Below, one piece after another: positions 17,038-26,261 of a DNA stretch of 64,000 bases (position 1 is the first letter of the stretch; every line of letters starts with the position of its first letter). Under the pieces are notes generated by a model. It was not told the origin of the DNA and ran no database searches. It saw only the letters and a list, made by a program, of their open reading frames with translations. The stretch comes from JAVJUV01 sp040220415 (GTDB lineage Bacteria > Pseudomonadota > Alphaproteobacteria > Rhodobacterales > Rhodobacteraceae). The DNA lies in contig JAVJUV010000091.1 of NCBI GenBank assembly GCA_040220415.1, positions 1 through 64,000 on the forward strand, given 5' to 3'. The position numbers and the translations under genes are program-made.

Positions 17038-18648
17038 ATGACCGAGTTGCTGACAGCCGCCCAGATGCGCGCCATCGAACAAGCCGCTATCGAGAGCGGC
17101 GAGGTCACGGGCCTCGAACTGATGGAACGCGCCGGGCGCGGCGTGGTCGAGGCGATCTTCGAGGAATGGCCGGAGCTGAAGGCGACGTCCCACCGCGCGT
17201 TGGTGCTCTGTGGCCCGGGCAACAATGGCGGCGACGGGTTTGTCGTGGCGCGGCTGTTGAAGGAATGGGGCTGGGAGGTGGAGGTGTTTCTCTACGGCGA
17301 CCCCGACAAGCTGCCGCCGGATGCGCGGGTGAATTACGAGCGGTGGGAGACATTGGGAGAAGTCGACGACTACTCCAAAATGTTTTACCGGCCTACAGGT
17401 CTCGGCATTCCGGACCTCTACATCGATGCGCTCTTTGGGACCGGCTTAAAGCGTTCGGTCGATCTTGGAGAAGACTATGCTGGCACCGCGCGAAGTGAAG
17501 TTGGCGACGGGTTGCGAGGTGAATTAAGGCATGTTGCCATCGATATCCCGAGCGGAGTTTGTTCCGACAGCGGAATGGTCTTGGGAGACCCGTTCGTCGC
17601 CGACCTCACAGTCACTTTCCACTCTCGCAAAGTTGGTCACTTGCTAGAATTTGGTCCGGGGCTGTCTGGCAAAGTAATAGTCAAGGATATCGGAATACCT
17701 TTGGGCACGGGAACACCAGAAGCGTTTGGCGACCCACCGTATTACAGCCGAGTAACTTCGGCCTTCGATGAATATGCACGGCATTTTGCAAAAGACTCTC
17801 TTGGCAAACCGGAGTTCAAAAGCCTTTTCCGCAACACCCACAAATACGCCCACGGCCACGCCCTGATCCTCTCCGGTGGCCCCGGCCACACCGGCGCCGC
17901 CCGCCTTGCCGCCCGCGGCGCGCTGCGGATCGGCGCGGGCCTCGTCACGCTGGCCTGTCCGCGGCAGGCGCTGTGGGAGGTCGCGGCGCAAATCACCGCC
18001 GTCATGTCCCGCACGCTGGACGGCGCGCCGGGACTGACCGAGGCGCTGGAGGACACGCGTCTGAACGCGCTGTGCCTTGGCCCCGGCATGGGGCTGGGCG
18101 CGGATACGCACCACCTTGTCCTGGCCGCGCTGAAGGCGAACCGCGGCACCGTTCTGGACGCCGACGCGTTGACCCGGTTCGAGCGCGAGCCGCAGGTGCT
18201 GTTCGACGCGCTGCACGACAAATGCGTGCTGACGCCCCACGCGGGCGAGTTCAGGCGGCTCTTTCCCGACATCGCCAAGAAACTCGACGCCCCCGCCACC
18301 ACAGGCCCCGCCTATTCCAAAGTCGACGCCACGCGCGAGGCTGCCGCCCGCGCAGGCTGCACCGTGCTCTTCAAAGGCCCCGACACCGTCATCGCCGACA
18401 AGATCGGGCGGTGCAGCATCAACTCCAGCGCCTATGACCGCGCCGCGCCCTGGCTCGCCACCGCAGGCTCCGGCGACGTGCTTGCGGGCTTCATCACCGG
18501 CCTCCTCGCCCGCGGCTTCCCCCCGATGCAGGCCGCGGAGACGGCGGCGTGGCTGCACACCGAATGCGCGCTTTCCTTCGGTCCGGGCCTGATCGCCGAG
18601 GACCTGCCCGAGGAACTGCCGAAGGTCTTCCGCGCGCTTGGCCTCTGA
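17038..18648 (+). CDS. nnr: bifunctional NAD(P)H-hydrate epimerase / ADP-dependent dehydratase
   Basis: 536 residues from ATG 17038 with GGAGGA upstream. It repairs hydrated NADH and NADPH. The N-terminal YjeF epimerase domain (LVLCGPGNNGGDGFVVARLL, then DALFGTGLKR) is joined to a C-terminal ribokinase-like dehydratase domain (HALILSGGPGHTGAARLAAR ... LATAGSGDVLAGFITGLLAR). Both active sites look intact. Codons from about 17345 to 17845 are clearly poorer in GC than both ends: 27 of 60 G+C at 17641-17700 against 41 of 60 at 18181-18240. This suggests a recombined central segment that kept the reading frame. Confidence 0.93.
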   Translation: MTELLTAAQMRAIEQAAIESGEVTGLELMERAGRGVVEAIFEEWPELKATSHRALVLCGPGNNGGDGFVVARLLKEWGWEVEVFLYGDPDKLPPDARVNYERWETLGEVDDYSKMFYRPTGLGIPDLYIDALFGTGLKRSVDLGEDYAGTARSEVGDGLRGELRHVAIDIPSGVCSDSGMVLGDPFVADLTVTFHSRKVGHLLEFGPGLSGKVIVKDIGIPLGTGTPEAFGDPPYYSRVTSAFDEYARHFAKDSLGKPEFKSLFRNTHKYAHGHALILSGGPGHTGAARLAARGALRIGAGLVTLACPRQALWEVAAQITAVMSRTLDGAPGLTEALEDTRLNALCLGPGMGLGADTHHLVLAALKANRGTVLDADALTRFEREPQVLFDALHDKCVLTPHAGEFRRLFPDIAKKLDAPATTGPAYSKVDATREAAARAGCTVLFKGPDTVIADKIGRCSINSSAYDRAAPWLATAGSGDVLAGFITGLLARGFPPMQAAETAAWLHTECALSFGPGLIAEDLPEELPKVFRALGL

Positions 18649-18681
18649 GCTTCTTCTTTTCGGCAAATACTCCGGGGGGAA

Positions 18682-18712
18682 TTGGCCGTAGGCCAAGGGG
18701 GGCGGCGCCCCC
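18682..18712 (+). terminator. possible terminator after nnr
   Basis: Two adjacent stems: TTGGCC / GGCCAA with a GTA loop (18682-18696), then a GGGGGCGGCGCCCCC stem. There is no T run, so termination is uncertain. Confidence 0.35.
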
Positions 18713-18741
18713 GGCTGCGCGGCGTGGCATGTGGCACCCAT

Positions 18742-18774
18742 AACCTTACGAAAAGGTTGAAGGATGAAACCTTT
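18742..18774. promoter_or_regulatory. three-armed inverted repeat upstream of cfa
   Basis: AACCTT (18742-18747), AAAGGTT (18752-18758) and AACCTTT (18768-18774) form two overlapping inverted repeats 45-80 bases before the cfa start. This is the layout of an operator. The cognate regulator is not identifiable from sequence. Confidence 0.4.
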
Positions 18775-18819
18775 GCGTTACTCTCCCCTGAACCGAATTG
18801 ACCGGGGGGACGAGGGGAC

Positions 18820-20031
18820 ATGCACCCGATCACGACGCTGGAAGGCCAGAAGGACCTGCCGCGCTACTTCGGCGCGGCCTATCAGCTTGCGCAGAAGCTG
18901 AAGAACGGAAGGATGGATTTCCGCCTGCCCGACGGCCGCCTGTTCCGTGTGGACGGCCCGAACCCCGGCCCTGTCGCCGAAATCGAGATCCACAATCCCG
19001 ACACCTTCGCGCGCCTGATCCGCGAGGGCGACCTGGGCTTCGCGGATGCCTACCTGGAGGGGTGGTGGTCGACGCCCGACCTGCAGGCCTTCATGGATGT
19101 GATCCATGCCGACAACGACGATGTCTACGACAGTTTCGGCGGCTTGCAGATCGTGCGGCTGTGGGAGCGGCTGCGCCACTGGATGAACCGCAACACCCGC
19201 GAACAGGCCAAGAAGAACATCTCGTACCACTACGATCTGGGCAACAGTTTCTATTCGCTCTGGCTGGACGAGACGATGACCTATTCCTCGGCCATCTTCG
19301 AGACCGGGCAGGAAAGCCTGGAGAAGGCCCAGACCGCCAAGTACGCCAGCATGGTCGACCAGATGGGCGCAGAGCCCGGCGACCACGTACTGGAGATCGG
19401 CTGCGGCTGGGGCGGGTTCGCCGAGTATGCCGCGAAGGAACGCGGGTTGAAGGTCACCGGGCTGACGATCTCGCGCGAGCAGCGCGATTTCGCGGTGGCG
19501 CGGATGGCGCGGGCGGGCCTGTCGGACATGGTCGAGATCAAGCTGCAGGATTACCGCGACGAGACCGGCATCTACGACGGCATCGCCTCGATCGAGATGT
19601 TCGAGGCGGTGAGCGAGAAATACTGGCCGGTCTACTTCGAGGCGGTGCGCGACAGGCTGAAGCCGGGGCGGAACGCGACGCTGCAGATCATCACCGTCGA
19701 GGACAAGCGCTTCGAGGTCTACCGAAAGGGCGTGGACTTCATCCAGAAGTACATTTTTCCGGGCGGAATGCTGCCCTCGCCCACGGTTCTGCGCCGCGAG
19801 GTCGAGAAAGCGGGGCTGACCGTCAGGCGGTCGATCGAGTTCGGGGAAAGCTATTCCCAGACCCTGCGCCGTTGGCACGACACGTTCAATGAGCGCTGGA
19901 AGGACGTATCGTTGCTTGGATTCGACGATCGGTTCCGAAGAATGTGGAATTTTTACCTAACGTCTTGCGCTGCGGGTTTTCATGCCGGATCAATCGACGT
20001 GACACAGATAACGGTCACGAAACCGGGATAG
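18820..20031 (+). CDS. cfa: cyclopropane-fatty-acyl-phospholipid synthase
   Basis: 403 residues. It transfers a methylene group from SAM to unsaturated fatty acyl chains of membrane phospholipids. The N-terminal domain is followed by the SAM motif VLEIGCGWGGFAEYAA near residue 190 and the catalytic-site segments YHYDLGNSFYSLWLD and FIQKYIFPGGMLPS. The length fits the CfaS/CMAS family. A GGACGAGGGG stretch precedes the ATG. The 7-base gap to trgA suggests cotranscription with the tellurite genes. Confidence 0.95.
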   Translation: MHPITTLEGQKDLPRYFGAAYQLAQKLKNGRMDFRLPDGRLFRVDGPNPGPVAEIEIHNPDTFARLIREGDLGFADAYLEGWWSTPDLQAFMDVIHADNDDVYDSFGGLQIVRLWERLRHWMNRNTREQAKKNISYHYDLGNSFYSLWLDETMTYSSAIFETGQESLEKAQTAKYASMVDQMGAEPGDHVLEIGCGWGGFAEYAAKERGLKVTGLTISREQRDFAVARMARAGLSDMVEIKLQDYRDETGIYDGIASIEMFEAVSEKYWPVYFEAVRDRLKPGRNATLQIITVEDKRFEVYRKGVDFIQKYIFPGGMLPSPTVLRREVEKAGLTVRRSIEFGESYSQTLRRWHDTFNERWKDVSLLGFDDRFRRMWNFYLTSCAAGFHAGSIDVTQITVTKPG

Positions 20032-20038
20032 AGAGCGG

Positions 20039-20479
20039 ATGCCCACGGCCGGGAAACTCATTGGCGCGATCGTCTTCGCGGCGCTGGCGTATTTCATAAC
20101 GGATCTGGTGAAGCCGTTGTTGCCGGAAGGCACGCGGCTGGCGTGGTTCTCGCCCGTCAACGCGCTTGTCGGCCTGGCGATGGGCTGGACGATCATGGGC
20201 AAGGGCGCCGGCAAGACCTATCGCCAGTCCTTCGGCTTCGGCCTGACGACGCTGGCGGCGACGGTGTTCTGGTGCCTGGTGATCTGGTCCGGATACGAGA
20301 TGCTGCGCCGCTCGACCCGGCTTTATTATGACGGCGCGATGGAAGCCCTGCAGGACATGGCGGAGTTGTTCCTGATCTACGGCAAGCTGGCGGCGGTGAG
20401 CGAAGTGGTGATCCCCGCACTTGTGGGCGCGATATTCGTATCCTGGCTGACCGAGTTTTTCGCGCGCCGCTGGTCGTGA
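20039..20479 (+). CDS. trgA: TrgA family membrane protein
   Basis: 146 residues with about three to four hydrophobic helices (KLIGAIVFAALAYFITDLV, LVGLAMGWTIMG, LTTLAATVFWCLVIWSG and VVIPALVGAIFVSWL). The pattern and the gene order trgA-trgB-cysK match the high-level tellurite-resistance locus of Rhodobacter sphaeroides. The biochemical role is unknown. Its stop overlaps the GTG start of trgB (GTGA). Confidence 0.88.
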   Translation: MPTAGKLIGAIVFAALAYFITDLVKPLLPEGTRLAWFSPVNALVGLAMGWTIMGKGAGKTYRQSFGFGLTTLAATVFWCLVIWSGYEMLRRSTRLYYDGAMEALQDMAELFLIYGKLAAVSEVVIPALVGAIFVSWLTEFFARRWS

Positions 20480-21597
20480 GTCACCGGATATTCCTGTACG
20501 GCACGCTGCGCGATCCCGACCTGTTCGAGATTGTCGCAGGCACGGCCCTGGTGGCGCGTCCGGCGGTTCTGCCGGATCACGCAGCACTTTGGGCCGAAGG
20601 CGAAGGCTTTCCGCTGATCGTCGAGCGGCAGGGCGCGCGCGCCGACGGCCTGCTGGCCGACGTCGATGACGCCGCGAAGGCGCGGCTGGATTTCTACGAA
20701 CTGGGCTTTCACTATTCGCTGCGCGAGGTCCACGCCGAGGTCGACGGCGAGACGACGCCGGCGCAGGTCTACTTTCCCGATCCGGGCATCTGGACCGAGG
20801 GCGCGCCCTGGTCGCTGGCCGACTGGCAGGAAACCCAGGGCGCGCATTCGCGGGACGCGGCGGAGGAATACATGCGCCTGCTTGGGGTCCTGGACGCCGA
20901 GGCCGCCGCGGCGGCCTTTCCCCAGATCCGGATGCGGGCGGCCAGCCGGCTGCGGGCGCGCCGCCACCCTACCCCGCAGGCGTTCGAACCCGAACGGCGG
21001 ATCACGGACGTGGACGTGGCGAAGACCAGCCAGCCCTATACGAAATATTTCGCAGTCCGCGAGGACGACCTGTCGTTCCGGACCTTCGCAGGCGGCATGA
21101 GCGCGACGGTCAACAGGGCCACCTTCATGGGCGGCGATGCGGTCACCATCCTTCCCTACGACCCGAAACTGGACAAGGTCCTGCTTGTCCGGCAGTTCCG
21201 CCACGGCGTCTTCTCGCGCGGCGACGCCAACCCCTGGACGCTGGAACCTGCGGCGGGACGCATCGATCCGGGCGAGACGCCCGAGGAGACCGCGCTGCGC
21301 GAGTTGCGGGAAGAGACCGGCGCGACGGCGACGCGAATCTTCCACGTGGCCGATTACTATCCCTCGCCCAGCGCGTTCAGCGAGTTCCTGATCAGTTTCG
21401 TCGCCCTTGCCGACCTGTCGGAACAGGACGGCAGGACCGCGGGGCTGGACACCGAGGACGAGGACATCATGTCTCACGTCGTCACGTTCGACAGGCTGAT
21501 GGAGCTTGTCGCGAGCGGCGCCGCGAATACCGCGCCACTGGTGATAAGCGCGCTTTGGCTGGCGGCCCGGCGCGACACATTGCGCCGCGTGGATTGA
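20476..21597 (+). CDS. trgB: TrgB: gamma-glutamylcyclotransferase-like domain fused to NUDIX hydrolase
   Basis: 373 residues, GTG start coupled to trgA. Residues 4-110 are a gamma-glutamylcyclotransferase/AIG2-like beta-barrel (RIFLYGTLRDPDLF with the YGTL loop). Residues 190-373 are an ADP-ribose-pyrophosphatase type NUDIX domain with the box GRIDPGETPEETALRELREE at about 260. It probably hydrolyses ADP-ribose or a related nucleoside diphosphate. Its place between trgA and cysK supports a link to tellurite or thiol stress. Confidence 0.93.
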   Translation: MSHRIFLYGTLRDPDLFEIVAGTALVARPAVLPDHAALWAEGEGFPLIVERQGARADGLLADVDDAAKARLDFYELGFHYSLREVHAEVDGETTPAQVYFPDPGIWTEGAPWSLADWQETQGAHSRDAAEEYMRLLGVLDAEAAAAAFPQIRMRAASRLRARRHPTPQAFEPERRITDVDVAKTSQPYTKYFAVREDDLSFRTFAGGMSATVNRATFMGGDAVTILPYDPKLDKVLLVRQFRHGVFSRGDANPWTLEPAAGRIDPGETPEETALRELREETGATATRIFHVADYYPSPSAFSEFLISFVALADLSEQDGRTAGLDTEDEDIMSHVVTFDRLMELVASGAANTAPLVISALWLAARRDTLRRVD

Positions 21598-21650
21598 ATC
21601 CGGCCTGATGGGGCACTAGGACAGGGAAAGCACCCAGAGGAAAGCTCCCA

Positions 21651-22679
21651 ATGCACGTCCGCGCCGATCTTGCCGATACCGTCGGGAATACGCCCCTGAT
21701 CCGCCTGCGCGGACCTTCCGAGGACACCGGCTGCGAGATCCTGGGCAAGGCGGAGTTCCTGAACCCCGGACAATCGGTCAAGGACCGCGCGGCCCTGTTC
21801 ATCATCCGCGATGCCATCGAGCGGGGCACGCTGCGGCCGGGCGGCACCATCGTCGAGGGCACCGCCGGGAACACCGGCATCGGGCTGGCGCTGGTCGGAG
21901 GCTCGATGGGGTTCCGGACGGTCATCGTCATTCCCGAGACCCAGAGCCAGGAAAAGAAGGACATGCTGCGGCTTTGCGGCGCCGAGCTGGTCCAGGTTCC
22001 GGCGGTTCCCTACAAGAACCCGAACAACTACGTGAAGTATTCCCAGCGCCTGGCCGAGCGGCTGGCGCAATCGGAACCCAATGGCGCGATCTGGGCCAAC
22101 CAGTTCGACAACGTGGCGAACCGGCAGGCCCATGTGGAGGGAACCGGGCCGGAGATCTGGGAACAGACCGGGGGCAAGGTGGACGGGTTCACCTGCGCTG
22201 TCGGCTCGGGCGGCACCCTGGCGGGGGTGGCCGAGGTCTTGCAGCCGAAGGGCGTGAAGGTGGGATTGTCGGACCCGGACGGATCGGGGCTATTCAAGCT
22301 ATACACCAATCAGGATCCGCCCTCGGGCGACTCGATCACCGAGGGCATCGGCCAGGGCCGGATCACGGCGAACTTGGCAGGCTTCACACCGGATTTCGCC
22401 TACAAGATACCCGACCGCGAGGCCCTGCCCGTGGTGTTCGATCTTCTGGAGAAGGAAGGGCTTTGCCTGGGCGGGTCCAGCGGCATCAACGTGGCCGGCG
22501 CGATGCGCCTGGCGCGCGAAATGGGTCCGGGACATACGATCGTGACGATCCTGTGCGACTATGGCAACCGCTATCAGTCCAAGCTGTTCAATCCCGCGTT
22601 CCTGCAGGAGAAGGGTCTGCCCGTACCTGGCTGGATGGAAGGACCCGAGCGCATTCTGCCAACGGTCTTCATGGACTGA
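21651..22679 (+). CDS. cysK: cysteine synthase A-like
   Basis: 342 residues. PLP enzyme making cysteine from O-acetylserine and sulfide. Lys44 in NPGQSVKDRA holds the cofactor, GTAGNTGIGLAL binds the substrate, and GSGGTLAG and GGSSGIN bind phosphate. GAGGAAAGC precedes the ATG. The third gene of the tellurite locus, it is known in R. sphaeroides to contribute to tellurite resistance. The mscS-like gene starts immediately after its stop codon. Confidence 0.95.
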   Translation: MHVRADLADTVGNTPLIRLRGPSEDTGCEILGKAEFLNPGQSVKDRAALFIIRDAIERGTLRPGGTIVEGTAGNTGIGLALVGGSMGFRTVIVIPETQSQEKKDMLRLCGAELVQVPAVPYKNPNNYVKYSQRLAERLAQSEPNGAIWANQFDNVANRQAHVEGTGPEIWEQTGGKVDGFTCAVGSGGTLAGVAEVLQPKGVKVGLSDPDGSGLFKLYTNQDPPSGDSITEGIGQGRITANLAGFTPDFAYKIPDREALPVVFDLLEKEGLCLGGSSGINVAGAMRLAREMGPGHTIVTILCDYGNRYQSKLFNPAFLQEKGLPVPGWMEGPERILPTVFMD

Positions 22680-25076
22680 GTGGTGCCCAGGTCGCTTTTC
22701 ATATCGCTTCGCATCCTTCTGTTCTTGCTGGTTGCGGCCTTTGCGCAGGTCTCGTGGGCGCAGGACGTGCCCGACTTCAACGCCTTCCGGTCGTTCGCGA
22801 ACTCGGTCGAGACCGACCTGCAGGAAGACCGGAAGTCCGACGAGGCCTTCGAGGAACTGCGGGCGGAATTGGCGGACTGGCGGCAAAGGCTTTTGCAGGC
22901 GCAGGGCGCCAATTCGGTTCAGATCGAGGCGCTGACGGCACAGATCCAGACGCTTGGACCGGCACCGGCGGAGGGAGAGAGCGAACCCGAGAACATCGCA
23001 GCGCGCCGTGCGGACCTGCAGGACCAGCTGGCCCGGGCGCGCGAGCCGCGGATCGCGGCCGAGGAAGCCCATGCCAGGGCGGATGCGCTGATCGGGCGGA
23101 TCGACACCACCCTGCGCGCGCGGCAGACCGACGAGCTGCTTGAACTGCAAGGATCGCCGCTGATTCCCGAGCTGTGGGGAGACGCCCTTGGGCGCATCGC
23201 AAGCGTCTGGTCCGATGTCCGCGAAGAGCTTTCGACCAACCTGGCCACGTTTCTGGACGGAGAGAACCTGTCGCGGCGCGTGCCGGTCGTCCTTCTGCTG
23301 ATCATCGGTGCGCTGGTTCTGATCGCGCGGGGGCCGCGATGGGTCGAACGCCTGATCGCCCGGATCGAGACCCGCTCGGGCGAGCAGGGGCGCATCGTCT
23401 ATGGTTTCCTCGTCTCGCTGGGGGCGATCGCGACGCCCCTGATCGGCATCACGCTGCTGAACGTGGCCCTGATTTCCAGCGGCCTGCTTGGCCAGGTGTC
23501 GCTGGGCGTGTCGCTTGGCATCAACATCGCGATTTTCGCCTATGCCGTCAGCCGATGGCTGGGACACCGGCTGTTCCCCGAGCGCGACTTCATCCCGTCG
23601 CCGCTTGTGCTGAACGACAGGCAGAGGGCCGAGGGCCGTTTCCTGTCGCTGAGCATGGGGGGCATCATCGGCTATCTGCTGTTCGTGCAGGTCATGGACA
23701 GGATCGTCGAATTCAATGCCGAGATCGTCAGCGTCTTCAGCTTCCCGGGGTTCGTTCTGCTGGGACTGGCGCTGTTCAGGGTCGGAAGGCTTTTGCTGGC
23801 ATCTGGCCGGAAGGACAACCTGACGGACGGCGGACCGAGTTTCACCAACTACGTCGTCCGGACCCTTGGCCGCGTCGTCTCGGCCATCGCGATCGCCGGC
23901 CCGCTGGTGGCGGCGATCGGCTATTTCAAGATGGCCGAAACCCTGCTGCTGCCGACCGCGGTCTCCCTGGCGCTGCTGGCGCTGCTGACGACGCTGCACT
24001 TCGTGATCCGGGCTGCTTATGGCCTGCTGCGCGGCCTAGGCGAAGAGCAGTCCGGGCTGGCGCTGACGCCGGTGCTGATCAGCTTTACCCTGGCCGTCGC
24101 GTCCATACCGCTGTTCGCGCTGATCTGGGGCGCGCGGCTGACGGACCTGGGCGAGCTGTGGACCAGGTTCCAGGCCGGCATCAGGCTGGGCGACACGACG
24201 ATTTCGCCCGGCGCGTTCCTGACCTTCGCCATCGTCTTCGCGCTGGGCTTTCTGTTCACGCGGCTGGTACAGGGCACGCTGAGATCCAGCGTGCTGCCGC
24301 GCACCAAGCTGGACAAGGGCGGACAGAACGCCATCGTTTCGGGACTGGGCTATCTCGGGATCACCCTGGCGGCGCTGATCGGCATCACGTCGGCGGGCAT
24401 CGACCTGTCGAACCTGGCCATTATCGTCGGCGCGTTGGGCGTCGGCATCGGTTTTGGCCTGCAGAACATCGTCAACAACTTCGTCTCGGGCATCATCCTG
24501 CTGATCGAACGGCCGATCGGCGAAGGCGACTGGGTCGAGGTCAACGGGCAGATGGGCATCGTGCGGTCGATCTCGGTGCGCTCGACGCGGATCGAGACCT
24601 TCGACCGCACAGACGTGATCGTGCCAAACGGCGACCTGATCTCGGGCACCGTCACGAACTGGACGCGCGGCAATTCCATCGGACGGGTGATCGTGCCGGT
24701 CGGCGTCGCCTATGGGACGGACACCAAGAAGGTCGAGCAGATCCTGAAGGACATCGCTGTCGCCCATCCCATCGTCGCGACGCATCCGCCGCCGCAGGTC
24801 TTCTTCATGCGCTTCGGCGCCGACAGCCTGGATTTCGAGATTCGCGCGATCCTGAAGGACGTGAACTTCATCCTGAACGTGCACTCGGACATGAACCACG
24901 AGATCGCCCGGCGCTTCGCGGAAGAGGGAATCGAGATTCCCTTTGCCCAGCGCGACGTCTGGCTGCGCAACCCCGAGGCCCTGCAGCAACGCAACAACGA
25001 GCCGTCGGCCCCGCGGCCGCCCTCGGGTCCGGCCGACAGGGCGCTTTCGGAACCGGACGACGGAGATGCCGAATGA
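22680..25076 (+). CDS. large MscS-family mechanosensitive channel with DUF3772
   Basis: 798 residues from GTG 22680, directly after the cysK stop. A signal peptide (about 5-27, ending VSWA) is followed by a periplasmic helical DUF3772 region (30-180). About ten membrane helices come next, then the MscS pore and beta domain, with GIGFGLQNIVNNFVSGIILL near residue 590 and VRSISVRSTRIETFDRTDVI. It ends in a charged tail. It releases solutes under osmotic down-shock. Its stop overlaps the next gene start (ATGA). Confidence 0.93.
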   Translation: MVPRSLFISLRILLFLLVAAFAQVSWAQDVPDFNAFRSFANSVETDLQEDRKSDEAFEELRAELADWRQRLLQAQGANSVQIEALTAQIQTLGPAPAEGESEPENIAARRADLQDQLARAREPRIAAEEAHARADALIGRIDTTLRARQTDELLELQGSPLIPELWGDALGRIASVWSDVREELSTNLATFLDGENLSRRVPVVLLLIIGALVLIARGPRWVERLIARIETRSGEQGRIVYGFLVSLGAIATPLIGITLLNVALISSGLLGQVSLGVSLGINIAIFAYAVSRWLGHRLFPERDFIPSPLVLNDRQRAEGRFLSLSMGGIIGYLLFVQVMDRIVEFNAEIVSVFSFPGFVLLGLALFRVGRLLLASGRKDNLTDGGPSFTNYVVRTLGRVVSAIAIAGPLVAAIGYFKMAETLLLPTAVSLALLALLTTLHFVIRAAYGLLRGLGEEQSGLALTPVLISFTLAVASIPLFALIWGARLTDLGELWTRFQAGIRLGDTTISPGAFLTFAIVFALGFLFTRLVQGTLRSSVLPRTKLDKGGQNAIVSGLGYLGITLAALIGITSAGIDLSNLAIIVGALGVGIGFGLQNIVNNFVSGIILLIERPIGEGDWVEVNGQMGIVRSISVRSTRIETFDRTDVIVPNGDLISGTVTNWTRGNSIGRVIVPVGVAYGTDTKKVEQILKDIAVAHPIVATHPPPQVFFMRFGADSLDFEIRAILKDVNFILNVHSDMNHEIARRFAEEGIEIPFAQRDVWLRNPEALQQRNNEPSAPRPPSGPADRALSEPDDGDAE

Positions 25077-25792
25077 CCGATCCCCTTTTCCTGCAGGACG
25101 CCTACCGGCGGACCGCCCCCGGCCGCGTGGCCGCGATCACCGACAGGGGCGGCATCGTCCTGGACCGAAGCCTGTTCTACGCCACCGGCGGCGGCCAGCC
25201 GGGCGACGGCGGGCGGCTGGTGTGGGACGGCGCAGAGACGGCCATCGCCACCACGGTGAAGGGCGAGGACGGGGCGATTGTGCTGGTCCCCGCCGAGGGT
25301 GCGGCCCTGCCCGAGACCGGCGCGGACGTGACCCAGGAGATCGACTGGGACCGCCGCCTGGGACACATGCGCGTTCATACCGCGCTGCACCTTTTGTCGG
25401 TCGTCATCCCCCTGCCCGTCACCGGCGGCTCGATCTCGGAGGCGAAGGGACGGCTGGACTTCGACATGGAAACCCCGCCCGAGGACAGGGACGCGCTGTG
25501 CGATGCGCTGAACGCCCTGGTCGCCGAAGACCTGGAGGTGACGGAAAGCTGGATCACCGAGGAGGCGCTGGACGCCAACCCCGGCCTGGTCAAGACGATG
25601 TCGGTAGAGCCACCGCGCGGTGCGGGCCGTATCCGGCTGGTTCGCATCGGGAATGCGGCGCGGCAGGTCGACCTGCAGCCCTGCGGAGGCACCCATGTCG
25701 CGCGGACCGGAGAGATCGGCCGGCTGCGCATCGGCAAGATCGAGAAGAAGGGCGCGCGGAACCGGCGGGTCTATCTGCATCTGGATATCTGA
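25073..25792 (+). CDS. alanyl-tRNA editing protein (AlaX-like)
   Basis: 239 residues from ATG 25073, coupled by a 4-base overlap to the mscS gene. It is a freestanding editing domain that hydrolyses mischarged Ser- or Gly-tRNA(Ala). The zinc ligands are HTALH near 101-105 and CGGTH near 203-207, and the GGQPGD loop is present near the N-terminus. Its length matches AlaX-M/L forms without the aminoacylation core. It is the last core gene before the tRNA-Ser and island. Confidence 0.92.
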   Translation: MTDPLFLQDAYRRTAPGRVAAITDRGGIVLDRSLFYATGGGQPGDGGRLVWDGAETAIATTVKGEDGAIVLVPAEGAALPETGADVTQEIDWDRRLGHMRVHTALHLLSVVIPLPVTGGSISEAKGRLDFDMETPPEDRDALCDALNALVAEDLEVTESWITEEALDANPGLVKTMSVEPPRGAGRIRLVRIGNAARQVDLQPCGGTHVARTGEIGRLRIGKIEKKGARNRRVYLHLDI

Positions 25793-25846
25793 AGCGATAT
25801 TCCGCACTTGCATCCGAACGGCCTGAACGGCTACATGACGCCCACC

Positions 25847-25936
25847 GGAGAGGTGGCCGAGTGGTCGAAGGCGCACGCCTGGAACGCGTGTAGGCGGGTA
25901 ACCGTCTCCAGGGTTCGAATCCCTGTCTCTCCGCCA
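25847..25936 (+). tRNA. tRNA-Ser(GGA), island integration target
   Basis: 90 bases with a long variable arm. The acceptor is GGAGAGG/TCTCTCC, the anticodon loop CTGGAAC gives anticodon GGA, and the T-arm is GGGTTCGAATCCC. CCA is encoded. Its last 15 bases are the left attachment repeat of the genomic island. Confidence 0.97.
25922..25936 (+). other. attL core repeat
   Basis: CCTGTCTCTCCGCCA, the 3' end of tRNA-Ser(GGA) including CCA. It is identical to 61338-61352. Confidence 0.9.
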
Positions 25937-25950
25937 AACATGCAACTAAG

Positions 25951-26259
25951 TTACTGTTTTTTATAAATTATCTGGATACAGTGAACTTTAGGGCCCATCT
26001 TGGGCGCCAAAGACTCGTTTGATTTTCTGGCATTATCTTTCCTCGAGTCGCGGCCATCGTTCATGGCTTCGGTATCTACCAGCTTCGACAGGTTTTTAGC
26101 GGCACACTTGCTAGAGCTGGTAAAGAGACTAGAAGTCGTCAATCTCTGATCGGGTGAACGATTGTTTGCGGGGGCTGGATTTGGCTTATGCCGAACCAAG
26201 GCAAAGTTTGTTAGCTCTGAGATCCCTTTCTGTTGAAAGGAAGTGACGTGCTTGCTCAC
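25951..26259 (-). CDS. hypothetical small polar protein
   Basis: 102 codons from GTG 26257-26259, two bases after the stop of the HEPN-type gene, with GAGAG about 5 bases upstream; coupled translation is possible. The protein is rich in Lys, Ser and Asn, with no motif or membrane segment. The region is AT-rich and borders attL. It may be chance rather than a fifth operon gene. I see no homology. Confidence 0.28.
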   Translation of the reverse strand: MSKHVTSFQQKGISELTNFALVRHKPNPAPANNRSPDQRLTTSSLFTSSSKCAAKNLSKLVDTEAMNDGRDSRKDNARKSNESLAPKMGPKVHCIQIIYKKQ

Positions 26260-26261
26260 CG

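Noticed and set aside
22299..23999. 566-codon open frame antisense to cysK and the MscS gene
   Set aside because: High-GC antisense shadow with very His/Gln/Arg-rich composition and no motif; the sense genes are certain.
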